Assembly (NCBI GenBank): GCA_021155195.1
Contig: JAJNPV010000017.1
Coordinates: forward strand, 124,001 to 188,000
Direction: 5' to 3'
From: Ohtaekwangia sp.
Lineage (GTDB): Bacteria > Bacteroidota > Bacteroidia > Cytophagales > Cyclobacteriaceae
Length of the DNA: 64,000 nt
The translations under genes and the position numbers were made by a program. Below are positions 17,247 through 27,660 of this stretch, piece after piece. Every line of letters begins with the position of its first letter. Within the stretch, counting starts at the first letter, position 1. Below the pieces are notes generated by a model. The model searched no databases. It saw nothing but the letters and a program-made list of their open reading frames with translations, and was not told where the DNA came from.

Positions 17247-20200
17247 TTACTTACCTCTCATAATTTCAACCCAACCCGTTGAGGCTTCTCCATTAACCAC
17301 TAATCGGTAGTAATAAATTCCATCCACAACATCGCCCCCATTCCAATCATTCTGATAGTCAGATTCTGAATAAACTTCTTTACCCCAGCGGTTTGTTATT
17401 GATAAGCTTGTGCTCGCGGGCAAATTTAAGATTACAAACAAATCATTGGAGCCATCTCCATTAGGAGTAAAGATATTAGGGACAACCAATCCGCAACCAA
17501 ACGCAGGTTCTGCAATCACTATATTCTTAAAAGCTGAGTTAACAAAACCCACGCACCCATTGGTCAGTGATTGATCTTGCGAAATTTGAACTTCATAACT
17601 TCCAAGATCAATATTGGAAATTGTAAATCCTGCCGGAGAGGCCGCAACATCTTTTGGTACCGAACCTTGCTGCTCCACATTTCCATTACTGAAAACGGTA
17701 TACTGAAAATCGGTATCGGCTGTACCAATAAAGTTTGTAAGTACCACTGATCCCTTTCCTTCCAGACAGTTATAGCTTGCTCCATTGGTTGTAAAGTCAA
17801 CAAGATCAGGTGTTCCTGTAGGATTTATTGTAAAGAATCCTGTCTTTATACAAGCAGGATTAGTATCATCACCATATGTAACAATATAGGTGTAAGCGCC
17901 TACCGGCAATCCAATAAATTGAAAATTGTTAAATTGTGTAGCTGGCTTGGGTCCATTGATTTCAATTTTTACCCCAATCAAGTTTACAGCGGGCGTAGCC
18001 GGGTTAATATCAAACGTTACGGTGCCATCAGGTGCTGCTGCACCACAGGTAGCTAACGTAGTATTAGGTGTAATAATTACCGTTGCACAATTATTTGGAG
18101 GTATGCACGAAGGATCTCCATTGGCTAACACATTAACCGAAACAACCGTTGTTAACTGAGCTGAACATGGACCAATAGTGGCAAGCACGTTAAAGGATGT
18201 ATTGGCCACCAGAGAACCCGTTGGTAAGTTTATTGTTGAACCCGTTCCTACCACAGCACTTCCAATAGGACTGTTACCCATATTATCGCGTAACTGATAG
18301 CTCACTCCTACCTCTGAACTGGCAACCTGAATAGCTGTAGAATTACCAAAACAAATTGTACTGCTTAAGGCTGAAACCGATAGCCCCGGAGATGGCGATG
18401 GATTTACAGTCACTGAAACGGTTGCTGTTAACTCTGCTGCGCAGGTAACATTTGATGCAAAAATATTAAAGGTAGTTGATGTTGCTAAATTTCCTGTGGG
18501 TAGATCAATTGTTCCACCTGTGCCCGCGATTGGCGTGAGGATATTGCTATCATCAAAATCGTTTCTTAATTGATAATTCACGCCTACTTCAGAGTTAACC
18601 ACCTGAATGATTGTTGAATTGCCAGCACAAAGAGTTGTTGACTGTGCTGTTACACTCAAGCTTAAATCTATGGAACCTGCAACATTTACTGTTACAGTGG
18701 TGGTCATTTCCACAGGTGCGCAGACACCTCCGGTAGCCAACACATTAAATGTAGTTGTTGTACTTAACGGTCCTGTAGGTAAAATTAAAGTAGAAGCAGT
18801 TCCAGCCACAGCCGCACCAACCAGACTATCATCAGCATCGTTTCTCAATTGATAGCTCACTCCTACCTCAGAATTTGAAATATCAATAGAAGTACCTCCT
18901 CCAATACACAAAGTACCTGCCGGTCCGGTAACAGCCAGAGAGGTATCGGGATTAATATCAACATTAACCGTTGCAAGATTGGTTAATTCTATTGAACACG
19001 TTCCATTAGAGGCTAGGATGTTAAACGTAATTGTTGAGGTAAGATTTCCAGTTGGTAGATTGATTGTGCCACCAGTTCCAGCAATTGCAGCCCCAATTGC
19101 GCTATCATCAGCATCATTTCTTAATTGATAGTTAACGCCTGTTTCCGAATTCGCAATCTGAATATTAGTACCTGTACCTTCACACACTGCAGGCGCTGCT
19201 ACTGTCACTCCCAAGGTATTATCAACAGCACCTATCACTGTTATTGTTGGTGTTGCCGTTAATTGCACAGGAGGGCAACTGCCGCGGGTAGCTAATACAT
19301 TAAATGTTGTAGTGGCCACTAGTGCACCAGTAGGTAACGAAATTAATCCACCTGTCCCCACGATGGCCGAGCCAATGGGATTATTGCCTGCATCCCTTAA
19401 TTGATAGCTGACACCGTTCTCGGAAGCCGCCACATCGATTGAACTAGAGCCGCCCGAACAAACCGGATTGATTGAAGCAGTTACGGCAAGACCAACTGAA
19501 GGGGGATTATCTACGGTGATGGTTACAGAACCGGCAACAGTACCCGGACAATTCGCATCTGAAACACTCACCAATGTGTATGTAGTAGTAATTGTAGGGC
19601 TTACTGAAATAGAAGTTGAATTAGTAGGTGAGTTTCCTGGAAATGTCGTTACGCCATCAGAGTATTGAAATGTCCACGGACCTGTGCCTGTGAAATCAAA
19701 AATTAAATTGGTACTCTGCCCATTGCAGATTGCAGTACTTCCATTTACAGCAGCCGTTGGTAATGTATTGACCGTCAGTGTAACCACAGTTGGCACACTT
19801 GAGCAACCCGTATTAGTTTCAGTAACAAATACAGTAGTTGTAGTGGCTATTGCACTGCTAAAACCCAATTGAGCATTTGTGGGACTTGATCCCGTTGCCA
19901 GCACGGAAGTTAGGGCTGCATCTCCATACCAGGTGTACGTACTTCCACCTAGGGGAGTAGTGATGACAGGTGGAACAATGGCTGAACCTACACAATAGGT
20001 GGTTGGTGAAAAGGTAACTGCAGGCGCTGATGGAACCGCATTTACTGTTAAAGTAATTGATGTTGAAGGGCCTGCGCAATTATTACTATTAGTTTCTGTA
20101 ACAAATACTGTTTTAGTATTTGCAGTTGTGCTGCTAAAACCTAGTTGAAGATTAGTTGGACTAGCGCCTGTTGTTAACACTGAGGTTAGCCCAGCATCGC

Positions 20201-22865
20201 TATACCAAGTATAGGTGCTTCCTCCAACAGGAGCCGATATAGACGGTGCATTAATGGCTTCTCCAATACAGTACGTTGAGGGGTTGAATACAACGGCTGG
20301 TGCCGAAGGAATACTGTTTACAGTGAGCACTATTGGAGTAGCTGGACCTTGACAAATGCTTGAATTGGTTTCGGTAACAAACACTGTGGTTGAGTTAGCT
20401 GTTGCGCTGCTAAACCCTAGTTGAACATTCGTAGGGGAAGTACCAGTAGTCAAGATAGTTGATAAACTAACATCACTATACCAGGTGTATGTGCTGCCAC
20501 CTACAGGCGCTGTAATTACTGGAGGTACAATTGCTGTTCCCACGCAATATGTGCTAGGATTAAATGTAACTGATGGAGCCGCAGGAACCGAATTGACAGT
20601 TAATGTTACGGTAAGTGCTGGGCCTGTACAATTGCTTGCGTTCGTTTCAGTTACGAAAACGGAAGTTGTATTTACTGTAGCACTGCTAAATCCTAACTGA
20701 ACATTACTTGGACTAGTTCCTGTCGTCAAAAGGGTTGTTAGGCCAGCGTCACTATACCAGCTATAGGTACTCCCTGCCAATGGGGCTGTTATAGTAGGAG
20801 GTGTGATAACCGACCCTACGCAATAACTTGAAGGCGAAAAAGTAATCCCGGGTGCAACGGGAACCGGACTAATGGTGAGTGTAATGGCTGTAGCAGGACC
20901 CTGGCAATTACTTCCATTTGTTTCTGTTACGAAAACATTAGTTGTATTGGAAACGGCACTGCTAAATCCTAACTGAGCATTTGTTGGCGTAGCTCCGATT
21001 GTCAAGACAGTAGATAAACTTGCATCGCTATACCACGTATAAGTACTTCCTCCTACCGGTGCAGGTATCAGGGGTGCTGTTATTACATCTCCAACACAAT
21101 AGGTACTTGGATTAAAAGTAACTGTGGGAGCAACGGGGATAGGATTTACTGTTAACGTAACTGGTAAAGAAGATCCGGTGCAATTACTGCTGTTGGTTTC
21201 TGTTACAAATACCGTTGTTGTATTTACGCTGGCACTACTAAAGCCGAGCTGTGCATTGGTGGGATTGGCTCCTATAATTAAAACAGTTGTTAACCCTGCA
21301 TCACTATACCAGGTATATGTGCTACCGGCAACAGGAGCTCCAATTACTGGAGGCGTAATAGTTGCCCCAACGCAATACGTATTTGGATTAAATGTGACCA
21401 CTGGTGCTGCAGGAACCGCACTCACAGTTAAAGTAACAGTAGTAGCAGATCCTTCGCAATTGGCAGCATTCATTTCGGTAACAAAAACTGTTTTGGTATT
21501 AGCGCTTGCGCTGCTAAAACCAAGTTGAGCATTCGTGGGTGATGAGCCAGTTGTTAAGACTGTCGATAAACTTACATCGCTATACCAGGTGTAAATATTT
21601 CCACCTATAGGGGTAGTTATAGTTGGGGGTATAATTACGTTTCCAACACAATAAGCGCTTGGGGTAAAAGTAACTGCTGGTGCTGGTGGCACAGGGTTCA
21701 CCGTAAGCGTCACCGCTGTTGCTGGACCTTCGCAGGTTGTGCTATTCGTTTCTGTTACAAATACTATTGAAGTGTTTGCGCTGGCGCTACTAAATCCTAA
21801 CTGAGCATTTGTGGGGGTAGTACCGGTTGTCAATGTGGTAGTCAGACCTGCATCGCTGTACCATGTATAGATACTTCCACCCACTGGAGCACTAACAAAA
21901 GGAGAAACTATAGCCGCACCAACGCAGTATGTACTTGGAGTAAATGTAATTCCTGGAGCAACGGGAACTGGATTGACATTAATTGCGGCAGAACCGCTAA
22001 TTGCTGTGGAAGAACAACCATTCACATCAGTTACACTGGTTAACGTGTAAGTAGTATTTACAAGTGGGGACACGGCAATGGCAGCACCACTGGTATAACC
22101 ATTAACCACCCCGATACCAGCAATGGTAACAGTAAAAGGAGCCGATCCTCCTGTAATATCTACTTTGATGGACGATGATCCACCTGAACAAATAGGTGAA
22201 GCCCCTGTTAGACTAAGCACCGCATTTGAAGGAGGTGGTGGTTCTATAATCGAAATCGGTCCAATCGTTTGGCTACAATTAGTACCATTGTCAGATATCA
22301 CAACTGAATAATCACCGGCAGTTAACCCCGAAATGTTTTTTGAAGAGGATGTAAATCCGTTAGTAGCAGTCCACGAATACACGTAAGCCCCTGTTCCACC
22401 AGAAACATCCAATGCTATTTGTCCATTGGGTGTACCACAACTCGAACTATTGACTGGGAATCCTGAGGATATTCCTGCGGTAATATCAGTCGTTCCATTA
22501 ATTGTGAACGATCCATTGAAGTCAGACGGGTTTCCATCCTGAACAACCACAAAATAATTACCTGGTTTTAAATTAGAGACTAAAAAAGGTACTCCTAACG
22601 TAAGGGGTTGATTAACAATATTAACCGGCCCAAGGATAAATAAAGTTATTGGGGGAATACCTGAAGTAGCGGTAACGATTATTGATCCATTATCTAAAAT
22701 CCCATCAGTACCTGGGGCACCGCTCCCATCCTGCAAATCGCGGCAGGCATCTTTTTTATTAGTAAGCGTTACGATAGGTGCTTGAGCCCAGGCATAAGTC
22801 GAAAAAAAGGTAAGTCCTAAAAAGACCCAAAAAAATAAGTGCTTAGATTTCACTTGGGGTATCAA
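17247..22865 (-). CDS. Giant repeat-rich surface adhesin with T9SS type B C-terminal domain
   Basis: 1,872 residues. A signal peptide (hydrophobic LFFWVFLGLTFFSTYAWA) is followed by SprB-like domains (about 30-298), eight copies of a 92-residue Ig-like unit (about 299-1034; each with PSxYCVG and TYTWYSD and VFVTETN), one related domain (about 1035-1120), five copies of a second 93-residue unit (about 1121-1585; YQLRND and LPTG), two more SprB-like domains, and a gliding-motility-type tail VPNIFTPNGDGSNDLF...GIYYYRL (about 1795-1872). The tail directs type IX secretion. Each unit keeps a Cys pair, probably a disulfide. A TTG at 22865 overlaps the upstream stop; a GTG at 22853 is an alternative start. 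A cell-surface adhesin is the inferred role. Confidence 0.9.
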   Translation of the reverse strand: MIPQVKSKHLFFWVFLGLTFFSTYAWAQAPIVTLTNKKDACRDLQDGSGAPGTDGILDNGSIIVTATSGIPPITLFILGPVNIVNQPLTLGVPFLVSNLKPGNYFVVVQDGNPSDFNGSFTINGTTDITAGISSGFPVNSSSCGTPNGQIALDVSGGTGAYVYSWTATNGFTSSSKNISGLTAGDYSVVISDNGTNCSQTIGPISIIEPPPPSNAVLSLTGASPICSGGSSSIKVDITGGSAPFTVTIAGIGVVNGYTSGAAIAVSPLVNTTYTLTSVTDVNGCSSTAISGSAAINVNPVPVAPGITFTPSTYCVGAAIVSPFVSAPVGGSIYTWYSDAGLTTTLTTGTTPTNAQLGFSSASANTSIVFVTETNSTTCEGPATAVTLTVNPVPPAPAVTFTPSAYCVGNVIIPPTITTPIGGNIYTWYSDVSLSTVLTTGSSPTNAQLGFSSASANTKTVFVTEMNAANCEGSATTVTLTVSAVPAAPVVTFNPNTYCVGATITPPVIGAPVAGSTYTWYSDAGLTTVLIIGANPTNAQLGFSSASVNTTTVFVTETNSSNCTGSSLPVTLTVNPIPVAPTVTFNPSTYCVGDVITAPLIPAPVGGSTYTWYSDASLSTVLTIGATPTNAQLGFSSAVSNTTNVFVTETNGSNCQGPATAITLTISPVPVAPGITFSPSSYCVGSVITPPTITAPLAGSTYSWYSDAGLTTLLTTGTSPSNVQLGFSSATVNTTSVFVTETNASNCTGPALTVTLTVNSVPAAPSVTFNPSTYCVGTAIVPPVITAPVGGSTYTWYSDVSLSTILTTGTSPTNVQLGFSSATANSTTVFVTETNSSICQGPATPIVLTVNSIPSAPAVVFNPSTYCIGEAINAPSISAPVGGSTYTWYSDAGLTSVLTTGASPTNLQLGFSSTTANTKTVFVTETNSNNCAGPSTSITLTVNAVPSAPAVTFSPTTYCVGSAIVPPVITTPLGGSTYTWYGDAALTSVLATGSSPTNAQLGFSSAIATTTTVFVTETNTGCSSVPTVVTLTVNTLPTAAVNGSTAICNGQSTNLIFDFTGTGPWTFQYSDGVTTFPGNSPTNSTSISVSPTITTTYTLVSVSDANCPGTVAGSVTITVDNPPSVGLAVTASINPVCSGGSSSIDVAASENGVSYQLRDAGNNPIGSAIVGTGGLISLPTGALVATTTFNVLATRGSCPPVQLTATPTITVIGAVDNTLGVTVAAPAVCEGTGTNIQIANSETGVNYQLRNDADDSAIGAAIAGTGGTINLPTGNLTSTITFNILASNGTCSIELTNLATVNVDINPDTSLAVTGPAGTLCIGGGTSIDISNSEVGVSYQLRNDADDSLVGAAVAGTASTLILPTGPLSTTTTFNVLATGGVCAPVEMTTTVTVNVAGSIDLSLSVTAQSTTLCAGNSTIIQVVNSEVGVNYQLRNDFDDSNILTPIAGTGGTIDLPTGNLATSTTFNIFASNVTCAAELTATVSVTVNPSPSPGLSVSALSSTICFGNSTAIQVASSEVGVSYQLRDNMGNSPIGSAVVGTGSTINLPTGSLVANTSFNVLATIGPCSAQLTTVVSVNVLANGDPSCIPPNNCATVIITPNTTLATCGAAAPDGTVTFDINPATPAVNLIGVKIEINGPKPATQFNNFQFIGLPVGAYTYIVTYGDDTNPACIKTGFFTINPTGTPDLVDFTTNGASYNCLEGKGSVVLTNFIGTADTDFQYTVFSNGNVEQQGSVPKDVAASPAGFTISNIDLGSYEVQISQDQSLTNGCVGFVNSAFKNIVIAEPAFGCGLVVPNIFTPNGDGSNDLFVILNLPASTSLSITNRWGKEVYSESDYQNDWNGGDVVDGIYYYRLVVNGEASTGWVEIMRGK
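18110..19505 (-). repeat. Five ~280-bp coding repeats (second Ig-like unit)
   Basis: Five consecutive in-frame units of about 93 codons within the adhesin gene, each encoding a Cys near the start (VCSG, VCEG, LCIG, LCAG, ICFG), then GVSYQLR or GVNYQLR, a GTGGT-like turn and LPTGxL. They differ from the upstream family of eight. Confidence 0.88.
19764..21971 (-). repeat. Eight 276-bp coding repeats (first Ig-like unit)
   Basis: Eight tandem in-frame units of 92 codons (last one 91). All encode PSxYCVG or close variants, TYTWYSDAxLT, PTNAQLGFSSA and VFVTETN. The DNA copies have drifted at silent sites while the protein is conserved, so these are old repeats under selection, not recent slippage. 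Confidence 0.9.
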
Positions 22866-23242
22866 TTAATCTTAAATTTTATGTGTTTAGTACAGCCATT
22901 CTTATCCTGAACGTAGAGGTTGTATTCTCCGCTTCCTAAGTTGCTGATCTCGTTATCTTTTACATCAAGCCGATTGTTTTGATCTTCTCCAGAAAAGACA
23001 AAACTGGTGTAGGAAGTGTTCGACTTTTTAAAGTTCATGACAATTTTTCCATTTCGCTGATTTTGGGTCGTGTGAGTAATGTCCAACTTAACTTCAATTT
23101 CCTCACACTCTATTAATGGAGGGAAATTCTGATCGCGAATAGGGAGAACTGAATTTTGATTGATACCATTTGCCAATGAAAGTCCACCAAGCAATAAAGT
23201 TGCAACTAAAGCAGTGGATTTTAGGCGGTTAGAGTAGGTCAT
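22862..23242 (-). CDS. Small secreted protein preceding the giant adhesin
   Basis: A 126-residue protein with a signal peptide (SNRLKSTALVATLLLGGLSL). The mature part is beta-rich with two cysteines (in IECEEIEV and KNGCTKHIK). Its C-terminal half, YNLYVQDKNGCTKHIKFKI, resembles the SprB-type repeat seen in the adhesin. The TGA stop overlaps the TTG start of the adhesin gene by two bases, indicating translational coupling and a shared function. I do not recognise a named family; a partner or single-domain relative of the adhesin is a reasonable inference. Confidence 0.7.
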   Translation of the reverse strand: MTYSNRLKSTALVATLLLGGLSLANGINQNSVLPIRDQNFPPLIECEEIEVKLDITHTTQNQRNGKIVMNFKKSNTSYTSFVFSGEDQNNRLDVKDNEISNLGSGEYNLYVQDKNGCTKHIKFKIN

Positions 23243-23401
23243 ATAAAGTCACGAATCAAAGCAAGATAAAGTATTATTACGGGTCTTGCAAAAAATGTAG
23301 TAAGCCATAAGTTAATGCAATTATGTAACTAAACTTCTATACAAGTAGACTAAAAAATTCATTACCTCATTCAGGTATGTTTTGCCATAAAAATTAACTT
23401 T

Positions 23402-23938
23402 CTAATACTTTCTCTTTAATATCTCACTCAATATAAATGCTCTCTTAAAACTTGCTGGGTTTCGCAATTCCTTAACATACTTGCTGACCGCCTTCTCTTC
23501 CCCAATCTCGTAATGTTGAAAGCCCTTGAGCTTTTCAAACTTCATATTTGTGTCCTCCAACTTTAACGTATCTTCTAATGAAGGCCTTTTGAAAGCTTCA
23601 CTTTTTGCTTTCTCGTAGGTTTCATAAATCGTATCTTCAGATCCGTAATCACGCATTTTGGTGGGCTGAATTTCATCCTCCAAATCGTCATCGTAATCCA
23701 CATAGGCCGGCTGAGGTTTTGAAACAACTACTGGCTTGGGAGTTGGTTTAGGAGTTTTTGCTGCCTGAATTTCGCGAAGTAAATCTTCAAACGAAATAGG
23801 CTTTGTCTCTTTGGGTGCCGAATGAGGTTCATCAAAATTGGGCAGATCAGGATTTAAAGGCCCCGATTTTTTCTTGCTCGCCCTTGCAATAAGGGTTACA
23901 ACCACAACGATTATCCAAATCCAAAACTGAATATCCAT
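23402..23938 (-). CDS. Single-pass membrane protein of unknown function
   Basis: 178 residues from the ATG at 23938 (MDIQFWIWIIVVVVTLIARA), which begins directly with a transmembrane segment. An earlier GTG at 24028 would add an unlikely extension. The rest is a cytoplasmic, charged, Pro/Lys-rich linker (about 25-100, with PTPKPVVVSKPQP) and a C-terminal region ending in LRNPASFKRAFILSEILKRK, a tail that looks conserved and helical. No enzymatic motif is visible. It is divergent from smc, with about 160 bases between starts. Confidence 0.65.
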   Translation of the reverse strand: MDIQFWIWIIVVVVTLIARASKKKSGPLNPDLPNFDEPHSAPKETKPISFEDLLREIQAAKTPKPTPKPVVVSKPQPAYVDYDDDLEDEIQPTKMRDYGSEDTIYETYEKAKSEAFKRPSLEDTLKLEDTNMKFEKLKGFQHYEIGEEKAVSKYVKELRNPASFKRAFILSEILKRKY

Positions 23939-24055
23939 AGACTTAATCAAAGGTATCGAAATAATTCGAAAAACAGTGTTTTCGGGATTTATTTGAGTTG
24001 GATAAAATGTGGATGAAATGGGTAACACCTATTTTCCAAATGCCAATCCTAGGGT

Positions 24056-24063
24056 TATCTTTG
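24056..24063 (+). promoter_or_regulatory. Bacteroidota-type -7 promoter element for smc
   Basis: TATCTTTG at 24056-24063 fits the Bacteroidota -7 consensus TAnnTTTG and lies about 37 bases before the smc ATG. The expected -33 TTTG element is poor (ATTTTCC near 24031), so this is a probable but not certain promoter. Confidence 0.5.
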
Positions 24064-24100
24064 CCCTCTTATTTTTTCAACCACTAATTCTAAAGGGTTC

Positions 24101-27100
24101 ATGCAGTTATCGAAGTTGGAGATCAAAGGATTTAAAAGTTTTGCGGACAAAATAGTTATAAATTTTGACGAAGGGATTACAGGGATTGTAGGCCCCAACG
24201 GCTGCGGAAAGTCCAACGTGGTAGATTCCATTCGCTGGGTTTTAGGTGAACAAAAAACCAGTGCACTGCGATCTGAGAAGATGGAGAACATCATCTTTAA
24301 TGGAACCAGTCAACGTGCGCCTCAGCAAATGGCTGAGGTATCGCTTACCATTAATAACACAAAAAATATTCTTCCTACTGAATATTCTCAAATTACCATT
24401 ACACGTAGGCTGTATCGTTCCGGTGAAAGTGAATACCTCCTCAATGGGGTTACGTGTCGATTAAAAGATATAACCAATTTATTCTTAGATACTGGTGTTG
24501 CCTCAAACAGCTACGCCATTATCGAGTTAGGAATGGTGGATGATATTTTGAATGACCGCGACAATTCGAGAAGAATGTTGTTTGAAGAAGCTGCGGGTAT
24601 TTCAAAGTTTAAGAAACGCAAGAAAGAAACATTAAGGAAGTTAGAAGATACAGATGCGGACCTTGAGCGGGTTGAAGACTTACTTTTCGAAATTGAAAAG
24701 AATATGAAAAGCCTGGAGAAGCAGGCGAAGCAGACAGAGCAGTATTATAAAATTAAGGAAGACTATAAAGAGAAGAGCATTCAACTTGCCAAAGTAGTTG
24801 TTAACAAACAGAAGGAAACTTTTGCCACAGTTCAAAAACAAGTTGAAGCTGAAAGCGATCGTAAAACTCAACTAACAGCTAGCGTTGCTGAAAAAGAAGC
24901 GTTGATCGAAAAATCAAAAGCGGATTTGCTATTGAAAGAGAAAACCCTTTCATCGCGTCAAAAATCAATTAACGATTTTGTTGCTCAGATCAGGCAATAC
25001 GAAAGTGAGAAGCAAATTAAGAATGAGCGGTTACGTTTCCTAAACGATCGCGTAACTAATCTTAAGGAGCAAATTGAGCAAGATAAGAAGAGTAACGAAC
25101 GTGCGCGATTTAGCATTCAAAGTTTAGAAGCTGAACGTGATTCAGCCAGTCAGGCCTTAAAAGAAATAACCGATCAGGTAAGTTCGCTCAAAGCAGATTA
25201 CGAAACTCAGAAAGCCACTACCTACACACTTCAAGGCGAATCAGATGCGCTTCGTCAGGTGTATCGCGCTAAACAGGAAGAATCTTTTCAGTTGAACAAA
25301 TCGTTGGAGATTCGCGAGATTCAGATTTCTTCTTTCAAGCAAGAATTAGAACGCACAACTTCCGATACAAGTCAGCAGAGTGCCAGCATTGCTGAGTTTG
25401 AGAAGAAAACCGTCATCCTTAAAGAAGAAATTGCAGAGAAGAATGCGTATCTCGAAAAATTAAGAAAAGAAGAAGAAGACATTCGCCAACGCATTTCATC
25501 TCTTGAAAAAACCATTGAGATGATTCGCGAAGAGATGACAGAAGCGGGTCGTAAATTAGATGCCCGTCAGAATGAATATCAACTCACCAAATCACTGGTT
25601 GAAAATCTGGAAGGTTTTCCGGAAGCGATCAAGTTCTTGAAGAAGAATGTAGGTTGGACTAAAAATGCCCCTCTCCTTTCGGATATTCTTTCCACCAGTG
25701 AAGAATATCGTGTAGCGATTGAAAACTACCTTGAGCCTTATCTTAACTATTATATTGTTGAGCATGAAGCGGAAGCGTATGAAGCAATCAATATATTAAG
25801 TGACGCCAGCAAAGGAAAAGCAAACTTCTTTATTCTAGATTCTTTTGAGAAGTTCTCTTCCTCTCCTATTCAAATGTATCCGAATGCATTTCCGGCTACA
25901 CAAATCATTGAGTTCGATCCCAGGTATAATAAACTTATGTCCTTCATTCTGGACAAAGTGTATGTCTATGAAGGTGATATAAAGACCATACCCGCAGATG
26001 AAAATACATTCATCACCAAAAGTGGTAAGGTTACAAAACGTAGATTCAGTTTATCAGGTGGATCAGTGGGGTTGTTTGAAGGTAAGAAGATTGGTCGGGC
26101 AAAGAATATGGAGAAGCTCGACAAGGAAATTAAAGAGCTTACCCGAAAAGTAGAAGATGTTCGTCATTCTTTGGTAGACAGACAACGCGAACTGGAACGC
26201 CTGCGCAACAATACACTCAAGCAACAAATTGATGAAGCGCAAAACGCCATTAAACTTGTGAATGATGAATATATTTCGGTTAGCACCAAACAAGAGCAGT
26301 TTTCTACCATGCTTAGCAGTGCTGATTTACGTAAGGAAGATATCATTGAAAAAATTGAATCACTCAATCAGGAACTAAACGACCTGAGACCAAAAGCTGA
26401 ACAAGCCCAGATTTTGTTGAGTGGGCAGGACGAAAAATTAAAGCTAATAACAGCCGAGTTGAATGTTCAATCTGAGTTGTTAAGTCAAAAATCTTCAGCT
26501 TACAACGAGCAAAACATTTTCTTCCATCAGCAAGAGAACCGGGTTAAGAGTGTAGAGCAGGAAATGCGTTTCAAGCAGGAATCGATGGAGCAGAGCAGTG
26601 CTCGCATAGAAGCCAATACCGAAGAGCAGCGTAAAAATGAAGAAGAGGTTCGCACCATTATTGAGACTACTCAAAGTAATGACGAAGAACTGATCGGCAT
26701 GTATGCCCAGAAGGAAGACATGGAGAAGGGCTTGGGCGAAGCTGAGAAAGAATACTACTCAGGCCGTGGGGAGATCGATCAGTTTGAAAAGGATTTACGT
26801 GATATTCAGCACCAGCGCCAAAACATTGACACCTTGTTAATGGAACTACAAGGTCAGTTGAATGATAGCAAGATGCAATTAAACTCGGTGAAGGAACGAT
26901 TGTCCGTTGAATTCAATATTGATTTAGATACCGTACTTGGTCAGGCAACACCAGAAGAGGCCGAGCAACTAAGAATGTTTGACGAAGAGAAGCTTCGTGC
27001 CGATGTTTCTAAAATTCGTGAGAAGCTTGACAACATGGGACCTATCAACCCGATGGCCATGGAAGCATACACAGAAATTAAAGAGCGTAATGATTTCATC

Positions 27101-27640
27101 ATCGCACAGAAAGATGATTTGCTAAAAGCAAAAGAAACACTCTTCAATACAATCAGCGAGATTGAAGCCGTTGCCAGCGAAACCTTCATGGTAGCCTTCA
27201 CACAAATTAAGGAACATTTTATTTCTGTGTTCCGCTCGTTGTTTAGCGAAGGTGATGATTGTGATCTTAAATTGGCTGATCCGGCTAAGCCGTTGGAATC
27301 TGAAATTGATATCATTGCGAAACCAAAAGGCAAGCGCCCGTTAACCATCAACCAATTATCGGGTGGTGAGAAAACGCTTACTGCAACCGCATTGCTTTTC
27401 TCTATGTACTTATTGAAGCCTGCACCCTTTTGTATTTTTGATGAGGTAGATGCACCATTGGATGATGCCAACATTGATAAATTCAACAACATCATTCGCA
27501 CGTTCAGTAAAGATTCTCAGTTTGTGATTGTTACACACAATAAGCGTACTATGACAACGACTGATGTAATCTATGGTATTACCATGGTGGAGAAAGGAAT
27601 CTCGCGTGTAGTGCCTGTAGACTTGAGGGAACTGGCTTAA
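24101..27640 (+). CDS. smc: Chromosome segregation SMC protein
   Basis: A 1,179-residue SMC ATPase that organises and condenses the chromosome, normally with ScpA and ScpB (not in this window). The Walker A GPNGCGKSN is at residues 31-39. Two long coiled coils flank a hinge at about residues 504-670 (starts GFPEAIKFLKK). The C-terminal head has the LSGGEK signature (about 1084-1089) and the Walker B segment FCIFDEVDAPLDD (about 1108). Length and order are standard. A TAnnTTTG-type promoter precedes it, and a strong terminator at 27661-27691 follows. Confidence 0.97.
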   Translation: MQLSKLEIKGFKSFADKIVINFDEGITGIVGPNGCGKSNVVDSIRWVLGEQKTSALRSEKMENIIFNGTSQRAPQQMAEVSLTINNTKNILPTEYSQITITRRLYRSGESEYLLNGVTCRLKDITNLFLDTGVASNSYAIIELGMVDDILNDRDNSRRMLFEEAAGISKFKKRKKETLRKLEDTDADLERVEDLLFEIEKNMKSLEKQAKQTEQYYKIKEDYKEKSIQLAKVVVNKQKETFATVQKQVEAESDRKTQLTASVAEKEALIEKSKADLLLKEKTLSSRQKSINDFVAQIRQYESEKQIKNERLRFLNDRVTNLKEQIEQDKKSNERARFSIQSLEAERDSASQALKEITDQVSSLKADYETQKATTYTLQGESDALRQVYRAKQEESFQLNKSLEIREIQISSFKQELERTTSDTSQQSASIAEFEKKTVILKEEIAEKNAYLEKLRKEEEDIRQRISSLEKTIEMIREEMTEAGRKLDARQNEYQLTKSLVENLEGFPEAIKFLKKNVGWTKNAPLLSDILSTSEEYRVAIENYLEPYLNYYIVEHEAEAYEAINILSDASKGKANFFILDSFEKFSSSPIQMYPNAFPATQIIEFDPRYNKLMSFILDKVYVYEGDIKTIPADENTFITKSGKVTKRRFSLSGGSVGLFEGKKIGRAKNMEKLDKEIKELTRKVEDVRHSLVDRQRELERLRNNTLKQQIDEAQNAIKLVNDEYISVSTKQEQFSTMLSSADLRKEDIIEKIESLNQELNDLRPKAEQAQILLSGQDEKLKLITAELNVQSELLSQKSSAYNEQNIFFHQQENRVKSVEQEMRFKQESMEQSSARIEANTEEQRKNEEEVRTIIETTQSNDEELIGMYAQKEDMEKGLGEAEKEYYSGRGEIDQFEKDLRDIQHQRQNIDTLLMELQGQLNDSKMQLNSVKERLSVEFNIDLDTVLGQATPEEAEQLRMFDEEKLRADVSKIREKLDNMGPINPMAMEAYTEIKERNDFIIAQKDDLLKAKETLFNTISEIEAVASETFMVAFTQIKEHFISVFRSLFSEGDDCDLKLADPAKPLESEIDIIAKPKGKRPLTINQLSGGEKTLTATALLFSMYLLKPAPFCIFDEVDAPLDDANIDKFNNIIRTFSKDSQFVIVTHNKRTMTTTDVIYGITMVEKGISRVVPVDLRELA

Positions 27641-27660
27641 GAGACTTAACTAATAAAGTG

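Noticed and set aside
17926..22311. Several plus-strand open frames of 60-130 codons opposite the adhesin gene
   Set aside because: They arise from the low-stop, Thr/Val-rich repeat sequence read in antisense and repeat with the same period; no independent start signals or homology are evident.
17247..22865. Periodic repeats of 276 bases taken as a possible CRISPR or DNA-level repeat array
   Set aside because: Repeats keep an open reading frame, differ mainly at silent sites and encode an Ig-like unit; no short identical repeat with variable spacers is present.
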